The notes under the pieces: generated by a model
Told to the model about the DNA's origin: nothing
Databases searched by the model: none
Seen by the model: only the letters and a program-made list of their open reading frames with translations
Position numbers and translations under genes: made by a program
Assembly: GCA_964417895.1 (NCBI GenBank)
Contig: CAYQJS010000020.1
Span: 15,734-79,733 of the forward strand
Length of the DNA: 64,000 nt
DNA from: CAYQJS01 sp964417895
GTDB lineage: Bacteria; Chloroflexota; UBA6077; SHYK01
Direction: 5' to 3'
Part shown: positions 38,740 to 46,879 of the stretch, in pieces
Position numbering within the stretch: the stretch's first letter is position 1
Layout of the letters: every line of letters begins with the position of its first letter

Positions 38740-40458
38740 GTGCGAGGTCGTTGCTGGGTCGTGGTCGCGGTGGCTCTAGCCGTGTGGACCTCCTGCGCGC
38801 CGGCCGCCGGTCCGGGGCCGCGGGGCGAGACGAGTCCCGGGGAAGGCGACCAGGCTCTCCCCCCAAAGACCGTCGTCATCGGCATTCAGCGGGAGCCGCA
38901 CTCCCTGAACCAGAACATCACTGGTGGTGGCAGCCTCACCGCGGGCGGGGCTTCGAACGTGCCCAGGATCCTGCACGACAACCTCGCGGTGCCGTCAGGC
39001 ATGGCTGCGTACGAGCCACGCCTGGCCGCCGAGATGCCGTCGGTCGAGCGCGGGACCTGGCGTGTCAACCCCGATGGCACGATGGACATGACCTGGAACC
39101 TTCGGCCAAACATCAGGTGGCACGATGGCGCCCCGTTCAGCAGCGCCGATCTCCTCTTCACCTTCACGGTCCGCAAAGAGATCGGCACACGGACGGCGGG
39201 GGGAGGGCGCCCGGAACTCATGGAGTCCGCCACCGCTCCTGACCCTCTGACGTTTGTCGTGCGCTGGTCGACGGTGTACGTCCGTGCGAACGAGCCGACG
39301 GGCCTGGAGCCACTGCCACGGCACCTGCTGGAAGACGCGTACCAGCAACAGGACCGTGAGACGTTTGCCGCGAGCCGCTTTTTCACCACTGAGTTCGTTG
39401 GGCTGGGGGCGTATCGGCTGGCCGCGTGGGAGCCAGGCTCCCACATTGAGGCCCGGCGCTTCGAGGCCTACTACCTCGGGCTCCCGCCCATCGATCGAGT
39501 CGTCGTCCGCTTCGTCCCGGATCCCAACACCCTCGTCGCCGGCGCGCTGGCAGAGGCCATCGACGTCATCGTGTCGGACGCGATTGACGCAGCGACCGGG
39601 TTGGAGGTGAAACGGCGCTGGGAGGGGACCGGGAACCAGGTACAGTTCTACGAGCTGGAGGGGCTCCACCAGTTGGAGATGCAGCACCGCCCGGAGTACG
39701 CCCGCCCGCGCAACGGCCTCACGAATCGGACCGTGCGTCAGGCCCTGTATCACGCCGTCGACCGACACGGACTGACGGAGGTCGTGACGAGCGGCGTGTC
39801 GCCGGTGGCCGACAGCTGGTACGCAGCCAACCACCCCCTGCGGCGTGAGCTGGAGCCGCATATTCCCCAGTTCCCCTATGATCTGGGGCGCGCCCAGCAG
39901 CTGCTGGCGCAGGCGGGCTGGGTCCGTGGGTCGGAGGGCACGCTCGTCTACACACAGACCGGCGACCGCTTCGAGACGGCCCTGATGTCCAAGCGGGGGA
40001 CCGCCGACGAGCGCGCGCTGAGCGTGATGGCCGACGGCTGGAAGCAGGTCGGGGTGCAGGCGGAGTTGGACATCCTGACCTCGGCCACGCAGGACGACCG
40101 CGAGTACCAGTCAAAGCGCCCCGGCCTGTATTTTACGAGCCCCTCGGGCGTGAACTTCTACGACAACCGCCTCAACTTCAACGCCATCACGCGCCCCGAG
40201 AACCGCTGGACAGGGACGAATCGGGGCGGCTACAGCAACCCGAGAGTCGATGCGCTGCTGGAGGCGCTCGCCGTGACTATCGACGACCGGGAGCGACTGC
40301 TGCTGCACCGCGAGCTGCTGGCGGAGCAGATGGCCGACGTGGCGCTCATGCCGCTGTTCTGGGAAGTGCAGCCGCTGCTGGTGCGCAAAGGGATCACGGG
40401 CCCCAGAATGGCGGGCAACGAGGGCACCGTCCACATCTATCAGTGGGACAAGCAGTAG
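38740..40458 (+). CDS. ABC transporter substrate-binding lipoprotein, family 5
   Basis: 572 residues. The start was set at the GTG at 38740 because AGGAGGAAGCT precedes it and the product then begins with the lipoprotein signal MRGRCWVVVAVALAVWTSC (Cys19 lipidated). Family blocks: TVVIGIQREPHSLNQN, IRWHDGAPFSSADLLFT, EPLPRHLLEDAY, ENRWTGTNRGGYSNPRVDAL and VALMPLFWEVQP. It is closely similar in layout to the proteins at 2879-4600 and 46880-48583. No transporter membrane genes are adjacent. It is convergent with a ThDP enzyme gene 31 bp away. Ligand unknown. Confidence 0.88.
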   Translation: MRGRCWVVVAVALAVWTSCAPAAGPGPRGETSPGEGDQALPPKTVVIGIQREPHSLNQNITGGGSLTAGGASNVPRILHDNLAVPSGMAAYEPRLAAEMPSVERGTWRVNPDGTMDMTWNLRPNIRWHDGAPFSSADLLFTFTVRKEIGTRTAGGGRPELMESATAPDPLTFVVRWSTVYVRANEPTGLEPLPRHLLEDAYQQQDRETFAASRFFTTEFVGLGAYRLAAWEPGSHIEARRFEAYYLGLPPIDRVVVRFVPDPNTLVAGALAEAIDVIVSDAIDAATGLEVKRRWEGTGNQVQFYELEGLHQLEMQHRPEYARPRNGLTNRTVRQALYHAVDRHGLTEVVTSGVSPVADSWYAANHPLRRELEPHIPQFPYDLGRAQQLLAQAGWVRGSEGTLVYTQTGDRFETALMSKRGTADERALSVMADGWKQVGVQAELDILTSATQDDREYQSKRPGLYFTSPSGVNFYDNRLNFNAITRPENRWTGTNRGGYSNPRVDALLEALAVTIDDRERLLLHRELLAEQMADVALMPLFWEVQPLLVRKGITGPRMAGNEGTVHIYQWDKQ

Positions 40459-40489
40459 CGCGGGCCCGCTACACGAATGAGAGAATGGC

Positions 40490-42085
40490 TCAGTCGAATA
40501 CAGTCTGCGAGTATGGAGCCACGTCAACGAACGCCTCGATGACGCTCGGACCGCCCAGCTTCAGGCCCCATTCGATGGCGGCACGCAGCTCGGTGAGGTC
40601 GCGCGCGGATCGGCAGGGCACCCCGAAGTAGTGGGGGGGCGTAGGACTGGGCTCGCCCAGGTAGCTCCCGTGCAGGCCGTAGGCCCTCCGCTCCTGCTTG
40701 ACTTTCATCAAGCCCAGCCATCCGTCGTTGAGCACGACGATGGGAACGGCCAGGTCCAGGCGCTTCGCGGTCGCTAGCTCACCGACCGTCATCTGGAAGC
40801 ACCCGTCCCCCACCATGCCCACCACCGCCCGGTCGGGGTGGACAAGCTTGGCGGCGTACGCCGCGGGCATGCCGAATCCCATCGATGACCACCCATTCGT
40901 GGCCAAGCACGTCCAGGGCCGATCCGTCCGCCACTGCGTGGCGATCTGATGGGTGTGGGCGCCTACGTCGTACGCCAGAATGCCGTCTTCGGGGAGGATC
41001 TCCCTCACGGCGTCAATGACCTGATGCGGCCCCAGTCCGTCGCAGTCGGGGCGAAGGGCTCGTTCAAGGGCCGCGCGGTGCGCTTCGAACTCCGCCGGCG
41101 ACCAGTCATTGGGTACGGGGCTCAGCTCGGCCAGGGCGTCCACCGCCCGATCCATGTCCCCACTCGCGTTGAGCAGCATGTGCACGTCGGGCCCGGCCTC
41201 CGCCTTCTCGGTGCTCACGTGGATGACTGGCGTGCTGCCAGTCCACTCTTCGTAGTTCATCTCGATCGGGTCGTAGCCGATGGCCAGGATGAGGTCCGCT
41301 CGTCTGACGAACGCCTGGACGTCTGTCCTGCGTGCGCGCCCCAGGACGCCGCACCAGTTGGCATGGCTCTCGGGCAGAAACCCCTTGGCGTGCAGCGTGG
41401 AGACAAAGGGCACCCCCTGCTGCTCGACGAAGCGGAGCAGCTCCCCAGCGGCGCGACCGCGCGTGAAGCTGAGTCCGGTCACTACGAGCGGCCTGCGGCT
41501 CCGCCTCAGCGCTGTCATCACCTCCGTGGCCACTCGCTCGGTGATATCCGGAAGCGATGTTGGATCGACCGAGCCCAGAGGCTCCCTTGGATCGGAGGCC
41601 TCGCTCACGTCCTCCGGTAGGTCCAGGTGCACCGGGCCCGGCGGCTCTGCGCACGCCAGCGCCAGAGCCTCATTCAAAGTGCTCGCCACCCGGCCCGCGC
41701 GAAGCGGGAAGCTGCCCTTGGTGAGCGGCTGAAAGAGGACGTGGTGGTCGATGCGCATCTGGACGCGCCGGTCGAGCCAGGGCGTCGGCACGTTGCAGGT
41801 GATCGCGAGCACTGGATCGCGATCGAGCCAGGCTGCCCCCACGCCGGTGGTCAGATTCGTTGCGCCGGGCCCCAGGGTTGCCACGGCCACGCCCGGTGTG
41901 CCCGTCAGGTGGCCCACCGTCGAGGCCATGAATCCGGCGGACGTTTCGCTAGCCGTGAGGACGAACCGGACGGAGCTATGGCGGAGCGCCTCGATGAGGG
42001 GCAAGACCGGGCCGCTCGGAATCCCGAACACCCAGCGAACCCCGGCCTGTTCGAGGATGCTGACCATCAGCTCCGCGTTATTCAC
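40490..42085 (-). CDS. thiamine diphosphate-binding enzyme, acetolactate-synthase-like
   Basis: 531 residues. The activating Glu is E47 in LTASETSAGFMAS. The ThDP-Mg motif runs from GDG 426 (VGDGCFQMTVGELATAKRLD) to Asn453 in VVLNDGWLG. The N-terminal WVFGIPSGPVLPLIEAL and central VTGLSFTRGRAAGELLRFVE are family-typical. It resembles benzoylformate decarboxylase or acetolactate synthase-like proteins; substrate is unassigned. No small subunit is adjacent. It shares only distant similarity with the enzyme at 4650-6434. Flanked by solute-binding lipoprotein genes on both sides, a pairing that repeats the 2879-6434 arrangement. Confidence 0.85.
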   Translation of the reverse strand: MNNAELMVSILEQAGVRWVFGIPSGPVLPLIEALRHSSVRFVLTASETSAGFMASTVGHLTGTPGVAVATLGPGATNLTTGVGAAWLDRDPVLAITCNVPTPWLDRRVQMRIDHHVLFQPLTKGSFPLRAGRVASTLNEALALACAEPPGPVHLDLPEDVSEASDPREPLGSVDPTSLPDITERVATEVMTALRRSRRPLVVTGLSFTRGRAAGELLRFVEQQGVPFVSTLHAKGFLPESHANWCGVLGRARRTDVQAFVRRADLILAIGYDPIEMNYEEWTGSTPVIHVSTEKAEAGPDVHMLLNASGDMDRAVDALAELSPVPNDWSPAEFEAHRAALERALRPDCDGLGPHQVIDAVREILPEDGILAYDVGAHTHQIATQWRTDRPWTCLATNGWSSMGFGMPAAYAAKLVHPDRAVVGMVGDGCFQMTVGELATAKRLDLAVPIVVLNDGWLGLMKVKQERRAYGLHGSYLGEPSPTPPHYFGVPCRSARDLTELRAAIEWGLKLGGPSVIEAFVDVAPYSQTVFD

Positions 42086-42191
42086 CCTTGGGCTCCATCG
42101 CTCCCCCTACGGCCCGCCTGCAAAGATTACTCGTTGCACCAACCCGAACGCGCGCATATGATCGCCCCACAACCCCAGTAAGAGGTGGTAG

Positions 42192-43892
42192 ATGGCTCTC
42201 GTGGCGCGATCTGGTCTGGCGCTTCTGGTGGTGGCCATCATGGTAGCGGGGTGCGGGGCGCCCCCGGGCCCGGGCCCTCAGCCTGGAGGCACGGAGTCCC
42301 AGCGATCGTCCACCGGCAAGAAGCGGTTCACCGCCGCCGTGCTCAAGCCCGATCTTACGTCCCTCCGTCCGTCGGTGGACAGCGGCTCCAACCGCGTCGT
42401 GGAGCTGATCCACGCCGGGATGGCACGCACCGACGAGCGAAGCGGCCTGCACCCGCAGCTGGCGGAGGAGGTGCCCACCCTGGAAAACTACCTGTGGCAG
42501 GTGCTCCCCGACGGGCGCATGTCAATGACCTGGCGCATCCGGGCCGACGCCCGCTGGCACGATGGCGCACCCATCACCTCCGCCGACTTCGTCTTCTCGG
42601 CCGAGGTGGAGCAGGACCGGGAGATCGCCTGGCGCCGCGACGCCGGCTGGGCCGCCGTCGAGGGCGTGGAAGCGCCCGACCCACGCACGTTCGTCATCCG
42701 CTGGTCGACGCCCTACATCGAAGCCGACGCGATGGCGGCTTCGTCGGAGCGATTGCTCCCAGAGCATCTCCTCGAGCGGACCTACAGGGAGAACAAAGCG
42801 GGTCTCCTCGAGCATCCCTATTGGACGAACCAGTGGGTGGGCGCCGGCCCCTTCAGACTGCGCGAGCTGGTACAGGGAAGCCACCTGCTGCTCGAGGCCT
42901 ACGACGAGTATGTCTTGGGGAGACCGAAGGTCGCCGAGATCGAGGTCAAACTCATCCCCGACTCGGCGACCCTCGTCGCGAACATTCTCGCGGGCGCGGT
43001 GGACCTGACGCTGGGGCTGACGCTCGCTCCCGACGAGGCGGCGAACCTGCGTGCCCAGTGGCGCGACGGCAAGGTCATCACGAGTCCGTACTTCGGCAGC
43101 ACGGTCGCCGTCTTCCCAAAGCTCCGCAATCCCAGTCCCGCCATCGTCCTCGACGTCCGATTCAGACGGGCGCTCCTGTACGCCATCGATCGCCAGGAGA
43201 TGGTGGACACGATCCTGGTGGGGCAGAGCGCCATCCCCCACAGCATCGCGGCAGTCCCGACGGTCCCGCAGGAGGAATTCCAGGCCAGCGTCGTCCGCTA
43301 CGACTACGACCCGCGGCAGGCGGCACGCCTGCTGGAGGAAGTGGGCTACCAGCGTGGGCCGGGCGGCGTCTACGAGGACGCAAGTGGGCAGCGACTCTCC
43401 CTCGACATCTGGGCCATCCAGGAGGAGCAGGAACGCGCGAAGGGCATGCTCTCCGTGGCAGACTACTGGAAGCGCGCGGGGATCGACGCGCAGCCGGTGG
43501 TCGTCCCTCCGACCCAGGCCAACGCCGAACTGTTAACCACGTTCCCCGCGTTCATCGTGCGTGGCGGGGCTGGCGGCGGCATCAGCGCCATTCAGCGCTA
43601 CTACCACGGTGTCGGAATTCCCTCGGCGCAGACGCGGTTCAGTGGCAACAACCACGCACAGTACAGCAGCCCGGAGCTGGACGGCCTCATCGACCGGCTG
43701 ATGGTGGCGATTCCGCGCGGGGAGCGCATCGAGGCCCTGAGGCTGGTGCTCCGCCACCTGACCGACCAGGTCGTGGGCATGGGCCTGTTCTACAACGTGG
43801 ACAACGCCATGGTGGGTAACCGGCTCGTGGACGTCACACCCAGCAACCATGTGTCGCGCGGCTGGAACGCGCACCTCTGGGACGTACGGTGA
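42192..43892 (+). CDS. ABC transporter substrate-binding lipoprotein, family 5
   Basis: 566 residues. Lipoprotein signal SGLALLVVAIMVAGC (Cys21), then a Pro/Gly-rich spacer. Family blocks: ARWHDGAPITSADFVFS, LLPEHLLERTYRE, VWGAGPFRLRELVQ-like WVGAGPFRLRELVQGS, and the C-terminal TRFSGNNHAQYSSPELDGL. It diverges more from the other three family-5 proteins here than they do from each other. AGAGGTGGTAG precedes the ATG. It is divergent from the ThDP enzyme gene (106-bp spacer) and convergent with the Rieske gene. Confidence 0.88.
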   Translation: MALVARSGLALLVVAIMVAGCGAPPGPGPQPGGTESQRSSTGKKRFTAAVLKPDLTSLRPSVDSGSNRVVELIHAGMARTDERSGLHPQLAEEVPTLENYLWQVLPDGRMSMTWRIRADARWHDGAPITSADFVFSAEVEQDREIAWRRDAGWAAVEGVEAPDPRTFVIRWSTPYIEADAMAASSERLLPEHLLERTYRENKAGLLEHPYWTNQWVGAGPFRLRELVQGSHLLLEAYDEYVLGRPKVAEIEVKLIPDSATLVANILAGAVDLTLGLTLAPDEAANLRAQWRDGKVITSPYFGSTVAVFPKLRNPSPAIVLDVRFRRALLYAIDRQEMVDTILVGQSAIPHSIAAVPTVPQEEFQASVVRYDYDPRQAARLLEEVGYQRGPGGVYEDASGQRLSLDIWAIQEEQERAKGMLSVADYWKRAGIDAQPVVVPPTQANAELLTTFPAFIVRGGAGGGISAIQRYYHGVGIPSAQTRFSGNNHAQYSSPELDGLIDRLMVAIPRGERIEALRLVLRHLTDQVVGMGLFYNVDNAMVGNRLVDVTPSNHVSRGWNAHLWDVR

Positions 43893-43913
43893 GGCCCGTG
43901 GCGGGCTCCCGGC

Positions 43914-45242
43914 TCAGCCCTCTCCCCGCCGCTCGACCCGCAGCGCGCGGTCCCGCTGGTAGAGATCCAAAAACTGGCCCCACACGGGGCTGAACTGGGC
44001 AGTGTCGATAGGGTAACGAGCCTGGCCGTCCCCGCCGCCGACGCGTCGCTCGCCCCGCCGCCCAGGCACCATGGGGATCTCAATGTTCTGGGCCGGATCC
44101 CAGAACACGTTCATCGGCTCCCCGCCCTCCTCGACGACGTCGAGTTGCTCCTCCAGCAGCTTCCGAAAGCCGATGACCGCCGTGTCGCTGTAGCCCAGGT
44201 GCTCCTGCGTACGGTCGGTGATCTCGCCCTGAGCCCACCACCCCATGTGGTCCTGGGCGGTGATGTAATCGAAGATAGGCTCACCCTTCTCGTCGGCGAA
44301 GGGCGGCTCGAAGCAGGGAATTACGTCCTGCTTCGGAACCTGGACGCTCGGGTCGGGAGTGTACGTCAGGTAGAGGATGTGCCAGGTGTGCGTGTCGTCG
44401 ACCGGGACGCCGATCTGGCCGCCCCGCAAGTACGGGAAGACGATAACGGTGTGCTCGGACCACACGCCCTCGGCGCCCGGCCGCAGGTGCATCATCCACT
44501 TCCGCTGGCCGTGCTCGAACGGCTCGGCCCGGATCTCGCGGTACTCATGGCGCATCTCGTCGGTTACGATGCCGTCCCACTCGGGAGCTGGCGGGAGCAT
44601 GTGCCAGGGCTGTTTGAGGAACTCGATCGCTTCGGGCTTTACCGGCTTCCCCTGCGCTCGCATGCGCTCGATGACGTACTCGTAGAAATGCCCGTGCAGA
44701 TACGTCCCATGGTTGGGATCGCCGCCGTTCTCCAGGCACTGGAGCCAGTTGCATGGGAGCATGGTGACGCCGATGTGGCGGAATGTGTTCGGGCGGACGA
44801 ATTGGTCCCAGCGGGGCAGCAGAGGGACGGGCGGCTCGCCCAGGTACGCCCAGATCAGACCGCCCATCTCCTGGGCCGGGTAGCCGGTGATCTTGATCCG
44901 TTCCTTGAAGGTGCTTCCCGGCGGCTCCAGGGGCTGGTCGGTACATTGCCCGGTGGCGTCGTACTTCCAGCCGTGGTACGCACAGCGCAGTCCATCCTGA
45001 TCCGGGATGCCGTACCAGAGACCGGTGGCGCGGTGGGCGCACCGCTGGCCGATGCAGCCCAGGTTGCCACCGCGGTCCCGGTAGAGGACGAGGTCCTCGC
45101 CGAGGATGCGGACGCGACGGACCGGGTTCTCCAGCAATTGCGCCGTGGCGGCGATGGGATGCCAGTACCAGCGCAGCAGCTTGCCCATGGGGGTTCCTGG
45201 CCCTACCCGCGTCAGGCGCTCGTTCTCTTCAGCTGTCAGCAT
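43914..45242 (-). CDS. Rieske non-haem iron oxygenase, catalytic subunit
   Basis: 442 residues. Rieske [2Fe-2S] ligands are Cys68/His70 and Cys87/His90 (RCAHRATG, LRCAYHGWKYD). The mononuclear iron site follows in CLENGGDPNHGTYLHGHF with His178 and His183. It resembles phthalate or phenoxybenzoate dioxygenase-type single-component alpha subunits. Such enzymes hydroxylate or demethylate aromatics and need a separate reductase. None is encoded nearby. The start ATG ending at 45242 has GGAGGAAGC upstream; the frame stays open to 45833 but that part is not conserved. The 24-bp gap to the upstream Uma2 gene suggests cotranscription. Confidence 0.9.
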   Translation of the reverse strand: MLTAEENERLTRVGPGTPMGKLLRWYWHPIAATAQLLENPVRRVRILGEDLVLYRDRGGNLGCIGQRCAHRATGLWYGIPDQDGLRCAYHGWKYDATGQCTDQPLEPPGSTFKERIKITGYPAQEMGGLIWAYLGEPPVPLLPRWDQFVRPNTFRHIGVTMLPCNWLQCLENGGDPNHGTYLHGHFYEYVIERMRAQGKPVKPEAIEFLKQPWHMLPPAPEWDGIVTDEMRHEYREIRAEPFEHGQRKWMMHLRPGAEGVWSEHTVIVFPYLRGGQIGVPVDDTHTWHILYLTYTPDPSVQVPKQDVIPCFEPPFADEKGEPIFDYITAQDHMGWWAQGEITDRTQEHLGYSDTAVIGFRKLLEEQLDVVEEGGEPMNVFWDPAQNIEIPMVPGRRGERRVGGGDGQARYPIDTAQFSPVWGQFLDLYQRDRALRVERRGEG

Positions 45243-45265
45243 GCTTCCTCCACTCCTTGCCCCGC

Positions 45266-45814
45266 CTAAACCTCCGTCTGCGCGAAGATCTCCTCGACGG
45301 CGACACTGAAGCCGGGTAACAGCCCGGCGCCATCGAGCATGTCGCCGGAGTTGAGGATCCGCGCCTCTTGGCCCGGGACTTGCACCGTCACAGTGGCGGT
45401 GGCTGGGTCGATCACCCAGATCAGGCGCACACCATAGAGCAGATAGAACTGGATCTTGTCCAGAAAGTGGGCCATGTGCTGGTCCGGCGAGAGGATCTCG
45501 ATGGCCAGGTCGGGTGGGCCCTGGAGATAGAGGTCGGCGATGAGCCGCTCCCGGGCCACGTACGTGAGGTCTGGGACGTAGGTCCGCTCTCGCCCGCGCG
45601 GGCCGAAGATACAGCGGAACTCGGTAAACGTTCGCCCGAGCTTCGTCTGGGAGAGAAATGGAAACAACACGGCGCCGAGAAAGAGCTGGATGGCCGAGTG
45701 TGGACGGATTGGCATCGGCTTCTGAAACGCCCTCCCACACGCGTACTCGCTGGCCGGCTCCGTTTCCTCCAACCGCAGGAACTCTTCTAGGGTGAGTTGG
45801 GACGTTGCCGCCAT
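45266..45814 (-). CDS. Uma2 family (DUF820) restriction-endonuclease-fold protein
   Basis: 182 residues. Uma2 layout: LTLEEFLRLEETEPASEYAC, then SAIQLFLGAVLFPFLSQ, YVPDLTYVARERL (Asp), PPDLAIEILSPDQ (Glu) and FLDKIQFYLLYGVRLIWVID (Lys). All three putative PD-(D/E)XK positions are kept. Function unknown. It lies directly upstream of the Rieske oxygenase on the minus strand and is divergent from the remnant of a solute-binding-protein gene. Confidence 0.85.
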   Translation of the reverse strand: MAATSQLTLEEFLRLEETEPASEYACGRAFQKPMPIRPHSAIQLFLGAVLFPFLSQTKLGRTFTEFRCIFGPRGRERTYVPDLTYVARERLIADLYLQGPPDLAIEILSPDQHMAHFLDKIQFYLLYGVRLIWVIDPATATVTVQVPGQEARILNSGDMLDGAGLLPGFSVAVEEIFAQTEV

Positions 45815-45900
45815 CGCAATCCGCTCCTGGCAATCACCGTCAATTCTACTCGTCGGTCCGAAACCCTCGTCTTATAATGCGGCAGCGGCAAGGAGAACGA

Positions 45901-46080
45901 GGTGCGGTGGTCGCTCGCGGTGTTCCATGATTGCCCTTGTCGTGACGGCGGGTTGCGGCCCGGGCCGGTCCCGGCCCCGGCACCGCGCAGCAGTTGCATG
46001 GCCCCAAGCGCATCACCATGGCCTTCGCCCGCGAGATAAACCTCGCCCACCATGTCGTGCAAGGTAGGCCGCTCCTGCGC
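45901..46080 (+). pseudogene. decayed 5' end of a family-5 solute-binding lipoprotein gene
   Basis: A GTG at 45901 behind AAGGAG begins MRWSLAVF. After a frame break, MIALVVTAGCGPG reads as a lipoprotein signal with its Cys. After a second break, GPKRITMAFAREINLAHHVV matches the first strand region of the neighbouring solute-binding proteins (compare PRVLTIALQREVASFSHF). Nothing further of the gene remains. A TATAAT lies at 45873-45878. The rest of the 378-bp spacer up to hicB shows no other gene. Confidence 0.65.
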
Positions 46081-46192
46081 ACGCTGGGGCGCGTGCTGTC
46101 CAGAAGCACGTTGCTTGAGTCAGCGCTCAGCCTGAGGACGAGGGCCACGGTTCACCAGGCTGTAAAATGGCCATGCTAAGTGGGAGCGATCA

Positions 46193-46435
46193 ATGCTCAC
46201 CGAGTACATCAACGCCGCCATGCGGCACGCTTCTTACAAGATCCTGGAGGATGGCACGTACTTCGGAGAGGTGCCGGGGCTTCCTGGCACTTGGGCCAGC
46301 GCACCGAGCTTGGAGGCGTGTCGCCAGGAGCTGCAGGAGGTGGTTGAGGGCTGGATTCTAGTGGGCCTAAAGCGTAGCGCTCCTATCCCGGTCCTTGAGG
46401 GAATCAGTTTAGAGGTCACCGAGATTCCTGCGTAA
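46193..46435 (+). CDS. hicB: HicB-like antitoxin
   Basis: 80 residues, HicB-type fold: YKILEDGTYFGEVPGLPGTW followed by APSLEACRQELQEVVEGWIL. It has no obvious C-terminal DNA-binding domain, so this is the short form. It neutralises the HicA RNase and may autoregulate. A TAAAAT lies at about 46161 as a possible -10. Two bases separate its stop from the hicA ATG. Confidence 0.82.
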   Translation: MLTEYINAAMRHASYKILEDGTYFGEVPGLPGTWASAPSLEACRQELQEVVEGWILVGLKRSAPIPVLEGISLEVTEIPA

Positions 46436-46437
46436 AG

Positions 46438-46659
46438 ATGCCGCTGTCACCAGTCTCACGACGTGAGCTCATTGCTCGCCTGCGAGCCTTGGGCTTCAGC
46501 GGTCCCTACGCAGGAGGAAGGCACGGCTACATGGAGCGCGGTCGTCATCGTGTTCCTATCCCCAATCCCCACCAGACGGACGTCGGTGTTCCTCTCCTGC
46601 GGGAGGTGTTGCGAGTGGCAGGGATCACCGACGCAGAGTGGGAGCGCGCTGGAGCCTAG
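46438..46659 (+). CDS. hicA: HicA-like mRNA interferase toxin
   Basis: 73 residues, double-stranded-RNA-binding-like HicA fold. It shows SRRELIARLRALGFSGPYAG, the catalytic His in GGRHGYMERG, then VPIPNPHQTDVGVPLLREVL and a short tail. The toxin cleaves mRNA when free of HicB. The order antitoxin then toxin is common in chromosomal pairs. The pair sits next to the decayed solute-binding gene. Confidence 0.85.
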   Translation: MPLSPVSRRELIARLRALGFSGPYAGGRHGYMERGRHRVPIPNPHQTDVGVPLLREVLRVAGITDAEWERAGA

Positions 46660-46879
46660 CGCCTGTCTCCCGGACCGCTCGCTCACGTGCAGCGGTGGGT
46701 CGCCGGGAACTGGCGCAGCCCCCCTCCACACGGCCTCGGGCGAATCGCATGCGGTCTGGGATACGCGCTCGTGCGCCTCGTCGTTCGGGGCGATGGCGAC
46801 GACGCACAGGTCAGATCCTTCGCTTCGCTCAGGATGGCAGGCCGGCTTTCTCGGACGTGCCGCTTGAATGACCGGTGGC

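Noticed and set aside
45243..45833. N-terminal extension of the Rieske oxygenase frame
   Set aside because: Overlaps the Uma2 gene on the same strand in another frame and precedes a strong ribosome site and ATG at 45242.
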